Below, piece after piece: positions 7,868-16,257 of a stretch of DNA of 64,000 nt; within the stretch, counting starts at the first letter, position 1; each line of letters starts with the position of its first letter. The stretch is from Mycolicibacterium rhodesiae NBB3 (GTDB lineage: Bacteria; Actinomycetota; Actinomycetes; Mycobacteriales; Mycobacteriaceae): NCBI RefSeq assembly GCF_000230895.2, contig NC_016604.1, positions 1,364,001 to 1,428,000 of the forward strand, given 5' to 3'. The translations under genes and the position numbers were made by a program. A model generated the notes under the pieces. The model had not been told where the DNA came from and ran no database searches. It saw only the letters and a program-made list of their open reading frames with translations.

Positions 7868-9718
7868 TTAGGTGCCCTGTACCGCGAGCTTCTCCGCGTG
7901 GTCGGTCACCTGCTTGAGGATGTTGAGTTGGCGCTCGAGTTCCTTGACCCGGGTGTCGCGTTCATTCTCCTCGAGTTTCGCCGAGGCGATAGTCGCCTGC
8001 AGTGACTCGTTCAGCGAGCGAGTCGTCTGGTTGGCGATGCCGCGATAGTGATCACGCAGTTGTCGCTGGATGCCCTTGAGCCGATCTCGCGATTCCTTGT
8101 TGACGACGAAGGAGACGTCGTCGATGAACCGGCGGGCGTTCAGCTTCGCCTCGTTGCGTACCCGCATCATGCGGTTGTCCATGTTCTCTCGGTAGGCGCT
8201 GCGGCCCATCAGTAGACCGGCGCCCAGCGACAGCGGGTTGAACATGCCGAGGCCCGCGAACGACGTCATCATGCCGAACATCAGCACACCGCCGTAGGAC
8301 CCCTGCATGCCCATCGTGAGCTTGCGGACCTTACCGACCGGCTTGGCCTCCAGACTGGCCAGCGATTTGACCTCGCCGAGGCTGGCGCCCATCTCCCGGG
8401 CATCGATCTGCGGCATCTTGACCGCGTCGAGACCGGCCTCGGTGAAGGTTCGGCCGACCTCTTCGGCCAGCACCTGGGCGCGTTGGTAGGCCCAGACGAA
8501 GTTGTCCCCTACCGCGGTGGCGATCGCGTTCTCCAACTCGGTGCCGATCTCGGCCCAGTGCTGCGTCGGATCGCAGGAGTCGATCTCTTTTTCGATGTGC
8601 TGGCTGATGATCCGGAACCGGCCGCGCAGATCGTGATCGATATCGGCTGTGAGATCGGCGATTCCGTCGTTGAGGACCTGCTGCCAGAGCGCTGTCTGCT
8701 GCAGCGCGTCGGAGGCTTCCTCCTTGCGACGCTCGAGTTCCGCCTTGAGCCTCTCGCGAACATCGGGATCGTTGAGCGCCGCCAGCTCGGTGTCCACTTT
8801 GAGGGTCAGATGTTCTGCGGACGAACGTATCTCGGCGAGGACCTGATCGCGAATGTGGTCGTTCTGCCGGGAGAGCACCTGGTCGCCGAGGAACTTGACG
8901 ATGGCTCCGAAGTTGGACTCCTCGTTGAGTTCCTTGTCGTTGAGCTGGATCGCGTGGCTGCGCAGCAGCGAGGACGACGGGATGATCGGAATGGGCAAAC
9001 CCGCGCGATCCAAATGCCCCTTGTTGGTCTCGACGATGGTGCGCCAGTGCGGATACAGGTCGGTCTTGGTGGCGATGATCGTTGCCAGCGGGCAGATTTC
9101 GAATGCCTGCCGCATGAAGGTCAATTCGGGTTCGGTGAACTCCTGGCTGGTGTCGCTGCACATCAAGAGCGCGTCGGCATCCGGCAGCAGCCCCAGCGTC
9201 GCCGAAAGATGCGGCTGACCGTGCCCGCCGACCCCCGGCGTGTCCACGAACGCCAGTCCGTTCTTGAGCAGGGGGCTGGCGGCGGTGACCTCGACCCGCA
9301 GCACCTCGCGCCCGCCCGCCTGCGGGGCGCGGCGCAGGTCGTTTTTGATGTCGGCCATCTCGATGTCGATCGCCTCGGGCTCCGCCCCGTCGGGCCGCGC
9401 GACGATCAGCTTCGCCGAGGTGTTCTCGCTGTAGGACACCACGGTCGGCAGCACCGTGCTCTCGTCGTCGCCGACGCGGGACACCGGGACGTTCAGCAGC
9501 GAGTTGAGCAGCTGACTCTTGCCCTGCTTGAGCTGCCCGGCGATCACCACCCGGATCTGCGGGTCGGTGATCCGAGCCTTGGCCCTCGCCAGGCGTTCGA
9601 CCAGATCACCGCGCTCATTCGTATCGGCGATCTTGCTGGTGTGGTCGATCAGCTCGACGATCACCTTCACCGGTCTGGCCGGCTCGCCGGCCTTGCGGGG
9701 ATCACTTGGCTGCGTCAT
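7868..9718 (-). CDS. iniA: IniA dynamin-like membrane-remodelling GTPase
   Basis: A 616-residue bacterial dynamin-like protein. The GTPase domain has the P-loop AGQLKQGKSQLLN, a DTPGVGGHG switch and TKTDLY as the NKxD-like element. After a helical region, KLTMGMQGSYGGVLMFGMM and GLGMFNPLSLGAGLLMG form the hydrophobic membrane-insertion segment, and the last 60 residues are coiled-coil-like (EENERDTRVKELERQLNIL). In mycobacteria IniA is linked to drug tolerance and membrane fission and is expressed with IniB and IniC under envelope stress. A strong hairpin separates it from iniB. Confidence 0.94.
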   Translation of the reverse strand: MTQPSDPRKAGEPARPVKVIVELIDHTSKIADTNERGDLVERLARAKARITDPQIRVVIAGQLKQGKSQLLNSLLNVPVSRVGDDESTVLPTVVSYSENTSAKLIVARPDGAEPEAIDIEMADIKNDLRRAPQAGGREVLRVEVTAASPLLKNGLAFVDTPGVGGHGQPHLSATLGLLPDADALLMCSDTSQEFTEPELTFMRQAFEICPLATIIATKTDLYPHWRTIVETNKGHLDRAGLPIPIIPSSSLLRSHAIQLNDKELNEESNFGAIVKFLGDQVLSRQNDHIRDQVLAEIRSSAEHLTLKVDTELAALNDPDVRERLKAELERRKEEASDALQQTALWQQVLNDGIADLTADIDHDLRGRFRIISQHIEKEIDSCDPTQHWAEIGTELENAIATAVGDNFVWAYQRAQVLAEEVGRTFTEAGLDAVKMPQIDAREMGASLGEVKSLASLEAKPVGKVRKLTMGMQGSYGGVLMFGMMTSFAGLGMFNPLSLGAGLLMGRSAYRENMDNRMMRVRNEAKLNARRFIDDVSFVVNKESRDRLKGIQRQLRDHYRGIANQTTRSLNESLQATIASAKLEENERDTRVKELERQLNILKQVTDHAEKLAVQGT

Positions 9719-9763
9719 GTGGTCTTTCGGTAAACGGGCTATGCCCTAACGGTAGATGCGCCA

Positions 9764-9796
9764 ACTGGCGGGGATCGACTTTCGATCCCCGCCAGT
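9764..9796 (-). terminator. Strong hairpin between iniB and iniA
   Basis: A perfect 15-base-pair stem (9764-9778 with 9782-9796) with a 3-nt loop lies between the iniB stop and the iniA start. Neither side has a U tract. It could be a partial terminator that makes iniB more abundant than iniA-iniC, or an RNA-stability or processing element. Confidence 0.6.
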
Positions 9797-9816
9797 GGCG
9801 GTGTTTCGTGCTGCGA

Positions 9817-10806
9817 TCAGAACAGGCTGGCGTCGACCGAGTTGTCGACGTCGATGGAAGTGTCCACCTGGGCCGAGTTGTCGACGGAGCTGTCCACCTG
9901 GGCCGAGTTGTCGACGGAGGTGTCCACCGAGTGGTCCTGGCCGGAGTTGTCCACGGTGGCGAAGCCGCCGGAGACATCACCCGACGCATCGCCGTCGACG
10001 GTGGTCTGGTTTCCGCCGATGCTGCTGGTGTCGTTGTCGACGATCACAACGCCGCCACCGGAACCGCCGGCCCCGCCCGACGCGTTGCCGCCGTCATTGC
10101 CGATGCCGATGAGGCCCCCGCCGCCGTCTCCGCCGACCGCGCCGCCACCGTTGCCGCCGCTCATGTCGTTGTCGTTGATGACGGGTCCGTCGTTGTCCGA
10201 GATGACGTCGCCGCCGGCGGTCTGGTCGCCGCTGTCGTCGATGTCGTTGTCCTCACCGATGTTGACGTTCGAGTCGTCGATGTCGCCGGTGTTGACGTTC
10301 TCGTTGTCGTCGCCGACCACGTTGCCGTCACCCTCGACGTTGGTGGTGTCGATGTCACCCGCGGTGCCGGTGTTGACCACGCCGCCGTCGGTGGCGGTGT
10401 TGGAGGTCTTGTCACCGAGGGTGATGTCACCGAAGTCGAGGTCGAAGTTGCCGACACCCTGCTGCTGGTCCTCGCCCGCCGAGTTGGCGATGTGGGTGTC
10501 AGGGCTCATGAAGCGGGTGTCGTTGTGGCTGAGTGTGTCGTTGTTCGACAGCACGTCGGTCTGGCGCTGCGGGGCGAACGCGATGCCGTGGGTCTGGGCA
10601 ACGGCCTGCTGCAGCCCGTAGACCGGGTCGCCGCCGCCGTGGACGAGTGCCGCAGGCGCCACCGTGGCGGCGACGGCCTGAACCTGGGCCGCAGTCACGT
10701 TGGAGACGCCGGCCGCAACCATGGAGCGGCTCGGGTCGGTGATGAACTCCTGTGCCCGAACCGGATCACGGAAGAGGTCGAGGAGCCAGTCGATTACGTT
10801 CGTCAT
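9817..10806 (-). CDS. iniB: IniB, Asp/Asn/Gly-rich envelope-stress protein
   Basis: A 329-residue protein. The first 50 or so residues are the IniB N-terminal domain (VIDWLLDLFRDPVRAQ, then a TDP and NVTAAQVQ pattern), shared with the Rv0340-like protein upstream. The rest is low complexity: an acidic Asp/Asn/Thr zone full of DND and GDN phrases, a Gly-rich zone, and a C-terminus built of SVDNSAQVD repeats. No cysteine, signal peptide or membrane span is evident. A ribosome site (aaggaca) precedes the ATG. IniB is the first gene of iniBAC, and its biochemical function is not established. The tail is more acidic than the Gly/Ala-rich tail I recall for M. tuberculosis IniB. Confidence 0.9.
   Translation of the reverse strand: MTNVIDWLLDLFRDPVRAQEFITDPSRSMVAAGVSNVTAAQVQAVAATVAPAALVHGGGDPVYGLQQAVAQTHGIAFAPQRQTDVLSNNDTLSHNDTRFMSPDTHIANSAGEDQQQGVGNFDLDFGDITLGDKTSNTATDGGVVNTGTAGDIDTTNVEGDGNVVGDDNENVNTGDIDDSNVNIGEDNDIDDSGDQTAGGDVISDNDGPVINDNDMSGGNGGGAVGGDGGGGLIGIGNDGGNASGGAGGSGGGVVIVDNDTSSIGGNQTTVDGDASGDVSGGFATVDNSGQDHSVDTSVDNSAQVDSSVDNSAQVDTSIDVDNSVDASLF
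9862..9928 (-). repeat. 30-base tandem repeat in the 3' end of iniB
   Basis: Two adjacent near-identical 30-base units begin at 9862 and 9892, followed by the first seven bases of a third at 9922. They encode ten-residue SVDNSAQVDS-type repeats. The unit length is a multiple of three, so copy-number change would keep the frame. Confidence 0.75.
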
Positions 10807-10954
10807 TTCTTGTCCTTTGTTCGTGTTGTCACCGGGCTTGTCACCGGCTGCTCCGGTGGACTGATCACCACGTTATGGAGCGGACAACCCCGGTGAAACG
10901 GGGTCGCAACCCCTCCCTTTCCAGGTGCCGTCCGGGTTGACACTCGGGGCGCGG

Positions 10955-10980
10955 TTAGGGGATTAGGGGGTCGTTAGGGG
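10955..10980. promoter_or_regulatory. Triple TTAGGGG repeat upstream of iniB
   Basis: Three direct copies of TTAGGGG begin at 10955, 10963 and 10974, about 150 bases upstream of the iniB start (iniB reads leftward). The same heptamer recurs in the promoter region shared by the Rv0340-like gene and the Hsp70-like/iniR operon. Its presence at all three ini-region promoters makes it a candidate binding site for a common regulator, most simply IniR. Lsr2, which is known to repress iniBAC, prefers AT-rich DNA and would not read this site. Confidence 0.5.
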
Positions 10981-11008
10981 CTGGCTGCGCCATGCCCGGA
11001 AAACGAAA

Positions 11009-11034
11009 CTGCGCGGCCCGTTCGGGCCGCGCAG
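11009..11034 (-). terminator. Intrinsic-type terminator after the Rv0340-like gene
   Basis: A perfect 11-base-pair GC-rich stem with a 4-nt loop is followed on the minus strand by tttcgtttt. It lies 25 bases past the stop of the Rv0340-like gene and before the TTAGGGG cluster of iniB, so the two genes are probably separate transcription units. Confidence 0.7.
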
Positions 11035-11059
11035 TCGTGGTGGTGATCGGTGGTGGTGA

Positions 11060-11602
11060 TCAGAAGATGTCGAATCCCGACGGATCGGAATCCAGGTCGC
11101 CGACCTCGATGATGGTCGCGCCGAAATCGCCGTCGACCGGCACGTCGATCGCCGGGAGATCGTGGATCACCGGCTGGTCGAACTGCAGCGCTGCGTCGTC
11201 GGAGGCGACGACACCCGGCATCGGCGCGTCGGAGAGCGCGTGCAGCACCTGATCGGGCGAGTCAGCGATATCCGAGTAGTCGTTGATCACGGTATGCACG
11301 TCGTCCTGCACATCGTCGACACCCTGAACTGGCACTTGATCGCCGAACGCGTCGAACGCAGCCGTCGCCGCACCGCTCGCCCAGACGTTGTCGGCCCCCT
11401 CGACGATGCCGTCGGTGCCCGTGGTGGGCGCTGCCGAGCTCAACGATTCCGTGACAACGGGGATCAGATTGTGGACGTCAGCACTGGTCACGTTGGTGAG
11501 GTTGGCGTCGAAGATGGCCTGGTCCGGGTCGTCCGCGAAGCGTGCTGCGGCGTCGGGATCTCGCACCAGGGACATCACGAAGTCGAGCAGCGAGTTGGCC
11601 AT
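11060..11602 (-). CDS. Rv0340-like protein with IniB N-terminal domain
   Basis: A 180-residue acidic protein, matching the length of M. tuberculosis Rv0340 (about 179) and sitting in the same place next to iniB. The N-terminus (LLDFVMSLVRDPDAAARFADDP, then NVTSADVHNLIP) is the same domain that begins IniB. The remainder is rich in Asp, Ala and Val with no repeat or span. A strong ribosome site (ggaaggaggg) precedes the ATG. It has a terminator of its own, so it is likely co-regulated with iniBAC but not cotranscribed. Function unknown. Confidence 0.85.
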   Translation of the reverse strand: MANSLLDFVMSLVRDPDAAARFADDPDQAIFDANLTNVTSADVHNLIPVVTESLSSAAPTTGTDGIVEGADNVWASGAATAAFDAFGDQVPVQGVDDVQDDVHTVINDYSDIADSPDQVLHALSDAPMPGVVASDDAALQFDQPVIHDLPAIDVPVDGDFGATIIEVGDLDSDPSGFDIF

Positions 11603-11719
11603 GAAACACCCTCCTTCCCAAATCGGATATATGTCGTAGTAGCCAGACGGCTTGTCACGATGCTATCGACGGTTGTCGCCGCTGAGATCGGTGTGCAGCC
11701 CACCTCTGAACCCAGGGCA

Positions 11720-11759
11720 TTAGGGGGCCCGGCGTTAGGGGTTCTCGCGGCATAGGGGG
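11720..11759. promoter_or_regulatory. TTAGGGG repeats in the divergent Rv0340-like / Hsp70-iniR promoter region
   Basis: TTAGGGG occurs at 11720 and 11735 and a shorter TAGGGGG at 11753, between the divergent starts at 11602 and 11795. These are the same repeats as upstream of iniB. They are placed where they could serve both promoters, including autoregulation of iniR. Confidence 0.5.
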
Positions 11760-11794
11760 CTATCGTGATGGTCGGCCGAAATGCAGAGGAAAAG

Positions 11795-13588
11795 ATGAGC
11801 GACTCTCTCGGGTTGTCGATTGGGATGACCAATCTGGTGGCGGCTCGCATGGGCCGGCCCCCGGTCATGCGCCGATCGGTGCTCACGGTGTTCGACGACC
11901 GCGACGCCGAGGTCGGGCTGCCCTCGCAATATTCAGGAAATGCTTCGATCCATCAGCCGGGCATGGTGCTCAGCGGATTCGCCGAGCGGGTGGGTGATCC
12001 GGTCCCGTTGGTCGCCGCCGACGGCTCGGCACATCGCGGGGAGCAGGTTTTGGCCGAAGCCCTCGACGCGATGGCGCGCACCGTGGACGGCGGGACGCCC
12101 GTCGCGATCGCGGTGCCAGCGCACTGGGACGCCGCGACGGTCGGGGCGCTGCGTGGCGCACTGCGCGCCAGGCCCAACCTGTCGCCGGGCGGCGTGGTTC
12201 CCGCGCTGGTCCCGGACTCCGTCGCCGCGCTCTCCGCACTGCAGGCCGCGCCCGGATTGCCGTCGAACGGCGTCGTCGTGCTGTGTGATTTCGGGGGCAG
12301 CGGCACCAGCATCACCCTGGCCGACGCCGGCGCCAACTTCGACACCATCGGCCAGACCGTCCGGTATCCGGACTTCTCCGGCGACCAGGTGGATCAGGCT
12401 CTGCTCAACCATGTGCTCGCAGGCATCGCAGAGGCAGGCGACTCCGATCCCGCGAGCACGGCCGCCGTCGGCTCACTTGCCCGGTTGCGCAACGATTGCA
12501 GGCTGGCCAAGGAGCAACTGTCCGCCGAAACGGCGGCGGCTGTGCACGCCGAACTGCCCGGTTTCGCCTCCGATGTCCGCATCACCCGCACCGAGTTGGA
12601 GCAACTCATCGCCGGGCCCCTGAACGGTGTGCTGAACACCGTCGAGGAAACGTTGCAGCGCAACAATATTGCGGCATCAGATATCTCAGCGATCGCAACA
12701 GTCGGCGGCGGAGCCAACATCCCGTTGGTCACCCAGCAGCTCTCGGCGCGGCTGCGCGCTCCCGTCGTCACGACGCCGCAATCGCAGCTGAACGTGGCCG
12801 CAGGCGCTGCGGTCCTTGCCGAAAGTGCCGAGGCGGCAACCGGAATGGCCACCACCGCCGATGCCCCGACAGGCATGGCCCCGACCGCGGGCTGGGTCGC
12901 AGGAGCGGCCGGAGCCGCAGCTGCGGGTGCCGCGGCGGCGAGCGCCGCCGCCGACGGTGGGGATTCGTCGACGTTCCGTGCGCTCGCGTGGTCACAGGAC
13001 GACGTTCCTGCCGGCGGTGAGCCCGTGCCCTACACCGGCGAGGACTACACGTTCGACCCGGCGACGGCCGGCGCGGCCCGTCCGCCCATGGAGTTCAGCC
13101 ACGAGGAAGAGGGTTTCACTCCCGAGGAGCCGGGACCGCTGCCCTGGTACAAGCGGCCCACCATCCTGTTCGGGGCCGCAGCGGCCGCGGTGCTGTTAGC
13201 CATCGGCGGTCTCGCGGTCACCTTGACCGGCACGTCGAGCAACACCGGCCCCGTCACCGAGACGGCGACCACCGTGGAGACCGGCCCGTCGCCCGCAGGC
13301 CCGCCCGCGACATCCGAGACCATCACGGTCACGGGCTCCGACGGCCGCCCGAGCACCACCGTGGTGCCGCCTCCCCCGTCGTCGTCCACGACGACCACCG
13401 CACCGTCGACCACATCGAGCACGACAACGACGACGACAACAACCACCACGACCACCACCACCACCCCGCCGACGACGACGACGCCGCCGACCACCACCCA
13501 GCCAACGACCACCACGCAGCCGCCGACGACCACCGAAGAACCGATCACCACGACCCCTGACGTGGTGATCCCCGACGACGGCGCGTGA
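11795..13588 (+). CDS. Membrane-anchored Hsp70-like protein with poly-Thr exported tail
   Basis: A 597-residue protein. Residues 1-350 resemble an Hsp70 nucleotide-binding domain: SLGLSIGMTNLVAA (phosphate 1 position), AIAVPAHWD, VVVLCDFGGSGTSITLAD (phosphate 2) and ATVGGGANIPLV (adenosine loop). There is no substrate-binding beta-sandwich. An Ala-rich linker, SALAWSQDD-like and PVPYTGEDY phrases lead to LPWYKRP, one membrane span (about 455-476) and a tail of Thr/Pro repeats. The start is set by the ribosome site agagga (11785-11790) before ATG 11795. Its stop overlaps the iniR start by 4 nt, so the two products are made together. The role is unknown; I infer a sensing or chaperone partner for IniR. 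A paralogue lies at the right end of the window. Confidence 0.82.
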   Translation: MSDSLGLSIGMTNLVAARMGRPPVMRRSVLTVFDDRDAEVGLPSQYSGNASIHQPGMVLSGFAERVGDPVPLVAADGSAHRGEQVLAEALDAMARTVDGGTPVAIAVPAHWDAATVGALRGALRARPNLSPGGVVPALVPDSVAALSALQAAPGLPSNGVVVLCDFGGSGTSITLADAGANFDTIGQTVRYPDFSGDQVDQALLNHVLAGIAEAGDSDPASTAAVGSLARLRNDCRLAKEQLSAETAAAVHAELPGFASDVRITRTELEQLIAGPLNGVLNTVEETLQRNNIAASDISAIATVGGGANIPLVTQQLSARLRAPVVTTPQSQLNVAAGAAVLAESAEAATGMATTADAPTGMAPTAGWVAGAAGAAAAGAAAASAAADGGDSSTFRALAWSQDDVPAGGEPVPYTGEDYTFDPATAGAARPPMEFSHEEEGFTPEEPGPLPWYKRPTILFGAAAAAVLLAIGGLAVTLTGTSSNTGPVTETATTVETGPSPAGPPATSETITVTGSDGRPSTTVVPPPPSSSTTTTAPSTTSSTTTTTTTTTTTTTTTPPTTTTPPTTTQPTTTTQPPTTTEEPITTTPDVVIPDDGA

Positions 13589-16101
13589 CCCGTGCAGCGC
13601 GTGACATCGTCGCGGCGCTGACCGCTGCGCCGGGCGAACCGGTCAAGCTCTTGGTGTCCGGTGGGATAGGCAGCGGTAAGAGTTCCGTCCTCGCCGCGGT
13701 CCGCTCCGCCTTGCGAAGCGCCGGAGTCACGGTACTCACCCGGCCACCGCGCAGCGGCGACGAGCCCGGTGCCGCGGTGGTGATCGACGATGCCCACCTG
13801 CTCGACGACGGTGAGCTCGAACAGCTCGTCGATCTGGTCGCAGATCCCGCATCGACGGTTGTCGTCGCGACCGAACCTCTCGCGCACCGGCCGGCGTTAC
13901 GCGCCTTGGCCACGGCGATCGAGCGTGAGAACCCGGTCGTGTCGATCGGTGCACTGAGCCTGCCCGATGTCACGCACATGGCGACCGAAATCCTCGGCGC
14001 CACACCGGCACCCGAGTTCGTCCGTGCGCTCATGGTGTCGACCGCCGGACTTCCTTTTCTCGTGCAACCGGCCATCACCGCGACAGCTACTCGGGACGAG
14101 GAGGCACTGGCAGCCGCGATCGAGGAGGCGGCCAGCTACGCGCTGATCGAGCGGCTGCGCCGCTTGGACGAGCCGGCGTTGGACACCATGCTGGTGACGT
14201 CGTTGAGTCCCGAACTCGGACCCGACGACGTCGCGGCGACGCTGCGAGTTGGGGCACAGGACGCCCAGCTACTGGTGGACCGCGCCCGCGCCAGCGGATT
14301 GATCGAGCCGTCGCACAGCCAGATGTTCCTGCGTTCGGTACATCGGTGCATCGCCCAGATCCTCGGTGCGGCGCGGCATCACGACACCGAGACCGCACTG
14401 CTGGTCTCGCAGATCGAATCGTCGACGCTGTCAGCGGATCTCGCGTTGCGACTGGCCGAGCATGGACTGCGCGACGACCGGCTGGCCGATGCGTTGTCGA
14501 ACATTGCCGCCGACAACCACCGCCAACCAGCAAGGGCCGCAAGGCTTTACCGTGCCGCCAAGGAAGCAGGCGCGACGAAGCTCAATTCGCGACTGGCGGA
14601 TGCGCTGGCCCTGACCGGTGATTGCGCGACCGCGGGCCGCATCGCCGATGAACTGCTCGGCTCGCAAGACCCCGCCGAACGCGCCGCCGCGGTACGCATC
14701 GCGGCCAGCATCGCCGTGCACGACGGCAGCGCCGCCCAGGCGGCCGACCTGTTCCGCTGGCTCGGCCCGTATCCCGACGCGTTCGTCGGCGCGGCAGGCG
14801 CCATCGTGTCGGTCGCGGTGGGTGATCTGCCCGCCGCCCGCGCCGCACTCGGCGCCGAGAGCGCGGGCCCGCCGACGTCGACTTCGCGCGCCGCCCGCAG
14901 CCTCGCCGAGGGCCTGATGTCGTCCCTCGAGGCGCCCTACCCGGCGGCCGTCGCCCGGCTGGGCCAGGCCATCACGGCCGAACAGCAGCCGACCGGCGTC
15001 GCGCCGGATACCCCCGCGGCGCTGGTGACACTCGCAGCCCTGCACGGCGGCGATCCGGTGCGAGCTCGCAGCGTGATCGGCCGTGCGGTACGCGCCTCGC
15101 TGGAGGACAGCCCCGACAACACGGCGTTCATCGCGCGCAGGCATCGCTTACTGCTGGGCTGGGTGAGGATGCTGGACGGCCATCTCTCCGCCGCCACCGC
15201 CGACGTCACCGCGGTGGCCGCCGACACCGATTCCACTGCCACGCTGCACCGGCGTGATGCGCTGTGGGCGGCGGCGCTGCAGACGGCGATCGCGCGCCGC
15301 AGCGGCGACAGCGGAGCGCTGCAGAGGCATTGGTACGCCGCGGCCGAGGTGCTCGCCGAGTACTCGATGGACCTCTACTCGCTGCTGCCGTTGGGCGAGC
15401 TGTGGGTGGCCGCGGCCCGGCTGCGACAGGTCGATCGGCTTCAGCACACCATTGACGAGGCGTTCGCACTGCTCCAGTCGCTCGGCAACCCACTGCTGTG
15501 GTCGGTGCCGCTGCACTGGGCCGGTGTGCACGCGGGGATCTTGGCCAATTCTCCCGATGCGGTGGCGCCGCACGGCCAGGCGCTGACCGCAGCGGCCGGC
15601 CAGAGCCCGTTCGCGAAGGCGTTGTCCACGGCCGGGCGAACCTGGTTGCGGGTGCTCGCCGATCACGTCGACACCGACGAGGTCGGCGCGGCGGCCCGCG
15701 CGCTCTCGCAGTTCGGCCTCACCTGGGACGCCACCCGGCTGGCCGGCCAGGCGGCTCTACACACGCCCGACGGACGAGTTTCGGGCGCGATGCTGCAGCT
15801 GGCTCGCGACCTCAAGCAGGCCACCGCACTCGATGCGACGCCAACTGCCGGCGGTGCCGACGTCGCCGACACCGGAGCGCCCGGTCCCAGCCGTACGTCA
15901 TCGACGAAGCTGTCGGACCGGGAGCGTGAAGTCGCCGAACTCCTGCTGCTCGGTATGCCGTATCGCGACATCGGGACACAGCTGTTCATCTCTGCCAAGA
16001 CCGTCGAACATCACGTCGCGAGAATTCGGCGCCGGCTGGGCGCGGAATCCCGTTCGGAGATGTTGTCGATGCTGCGCGCGATCGTCACACCGCAGACCTG
16101 A
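13585..16101 (+). CDS. iniR: IniR, STAND-type signal-transduction ATPase / LuxR regulator
   Basis: An 838-residue regulator. The N-terminus has a P-loop (GGIGSGKSSV) and a Walker B (AAVVIDDAHLLDD); the middle is a helical repeat-like sensor region; the C-terminus is a LuxR-type helix-turn-helix (LSDREREVAELLLLGMPYRD through AKTVEHHVARIRRRLG). This is the architecture and location of Rv0339c, named IniR, which is required for full iniBAC induction and reported to respond to trehalose. The GTG start overlaps the stop of the Hsp70-like gene (gtga), implying translational coupling. It probably binds the iniB promoter; the TTAGGGG repeats are candidate sites. Confidence 0.9.
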   Translation: MTRAARDIVAALTAAPGEPVKLLVSGGIGSGKSSVLAAVRSALRSAGVTVLTRPPRSGDEPGAAVVIDDAHLLDDGELEQLVDLVADPASTVVVATEPLAHRPALRALATAIERENPVVSIGALSLPDVTHMATEILGATPAPEFVRALMVSTAGLPFLVQPAITATATRDEEALAAAIEEAASYALIERLRRLDEPALDTMLVTSLSPELGPDDVAATLRVGAQDAQLLVDRARASGLIEPSHSQMFLRSVHRCIAQILGAARHHDTETALLVSQIESSTLSADLALRLAEHGLRDDRLADALSNIAADNHRQPARAARLYRAAKEAGATKLNSRLADALALTGDCATAGRIADELLGSQDPAERAAAVRIAASIAVHDGSAAQAADLFRWLGPYPDAFVGAAGAIVSVAVGDLPAARAALGAESAGPPTSTSRAARSLAEGLMSSLEAPYPAAVARLGQAITAEQQPTGVAPDTPAALVTLAALHGGDPVRARSVIGRAVRASLEDSPDNTAFIARRHRLLLGWVRMLDGHLSAATADVTAVAADTDSTATLHRRDALWAAALQTAIARRSGDSGALQRHWYAAAEVLAEYSMDLYSLLPLGELWVAAARLRQVDRLQHTIDEAFALLQSLGNPLLWSVPLHWAGVHAGILANSPDAVAPHGQALTAAAGQSPFAKALSTAGRTWLRVLADHVDTDEVGAAARALSQFGLTWDATRLAGQAALHTPDGRVSGAMLQLARDLKQATALDATPTAGGADVADTGAPGPSRTSSTKLSDREREVAELLLLGMPYRDIGTQLFISAKTVEHHVARIRRRLGAESRSEMLSMLRAIVTPQT

Positions 16102-16257
16102 ACCGCACCGGCTCACTGGCAGCGACGCCAAGTTAGGTCAGCCTGCCTAGCGTTGTTTCTCTGCGGGGTGCAACTATGAGCAGGCATGCAGCGAAAGTTA
16201 CTGATGGGTAACATTCATTAAGTTACTCGTGGGTAACTTAGAAACGGGAGGCGCGCG

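Noticed and set aside
9706..10896. 396-codon plus-strand frame opposite iniB
   Set aside because: Val/Asp/Gly-rich mirror of the iniB repeats; no start signals and it covers the whole iniB gene.
13380..13540. ACC/ACG-rich run considered as a repeat array
   Set aside because: It is coding sequence for the Thr/Pro tail of the Hsp70-like protein, with varied codons.
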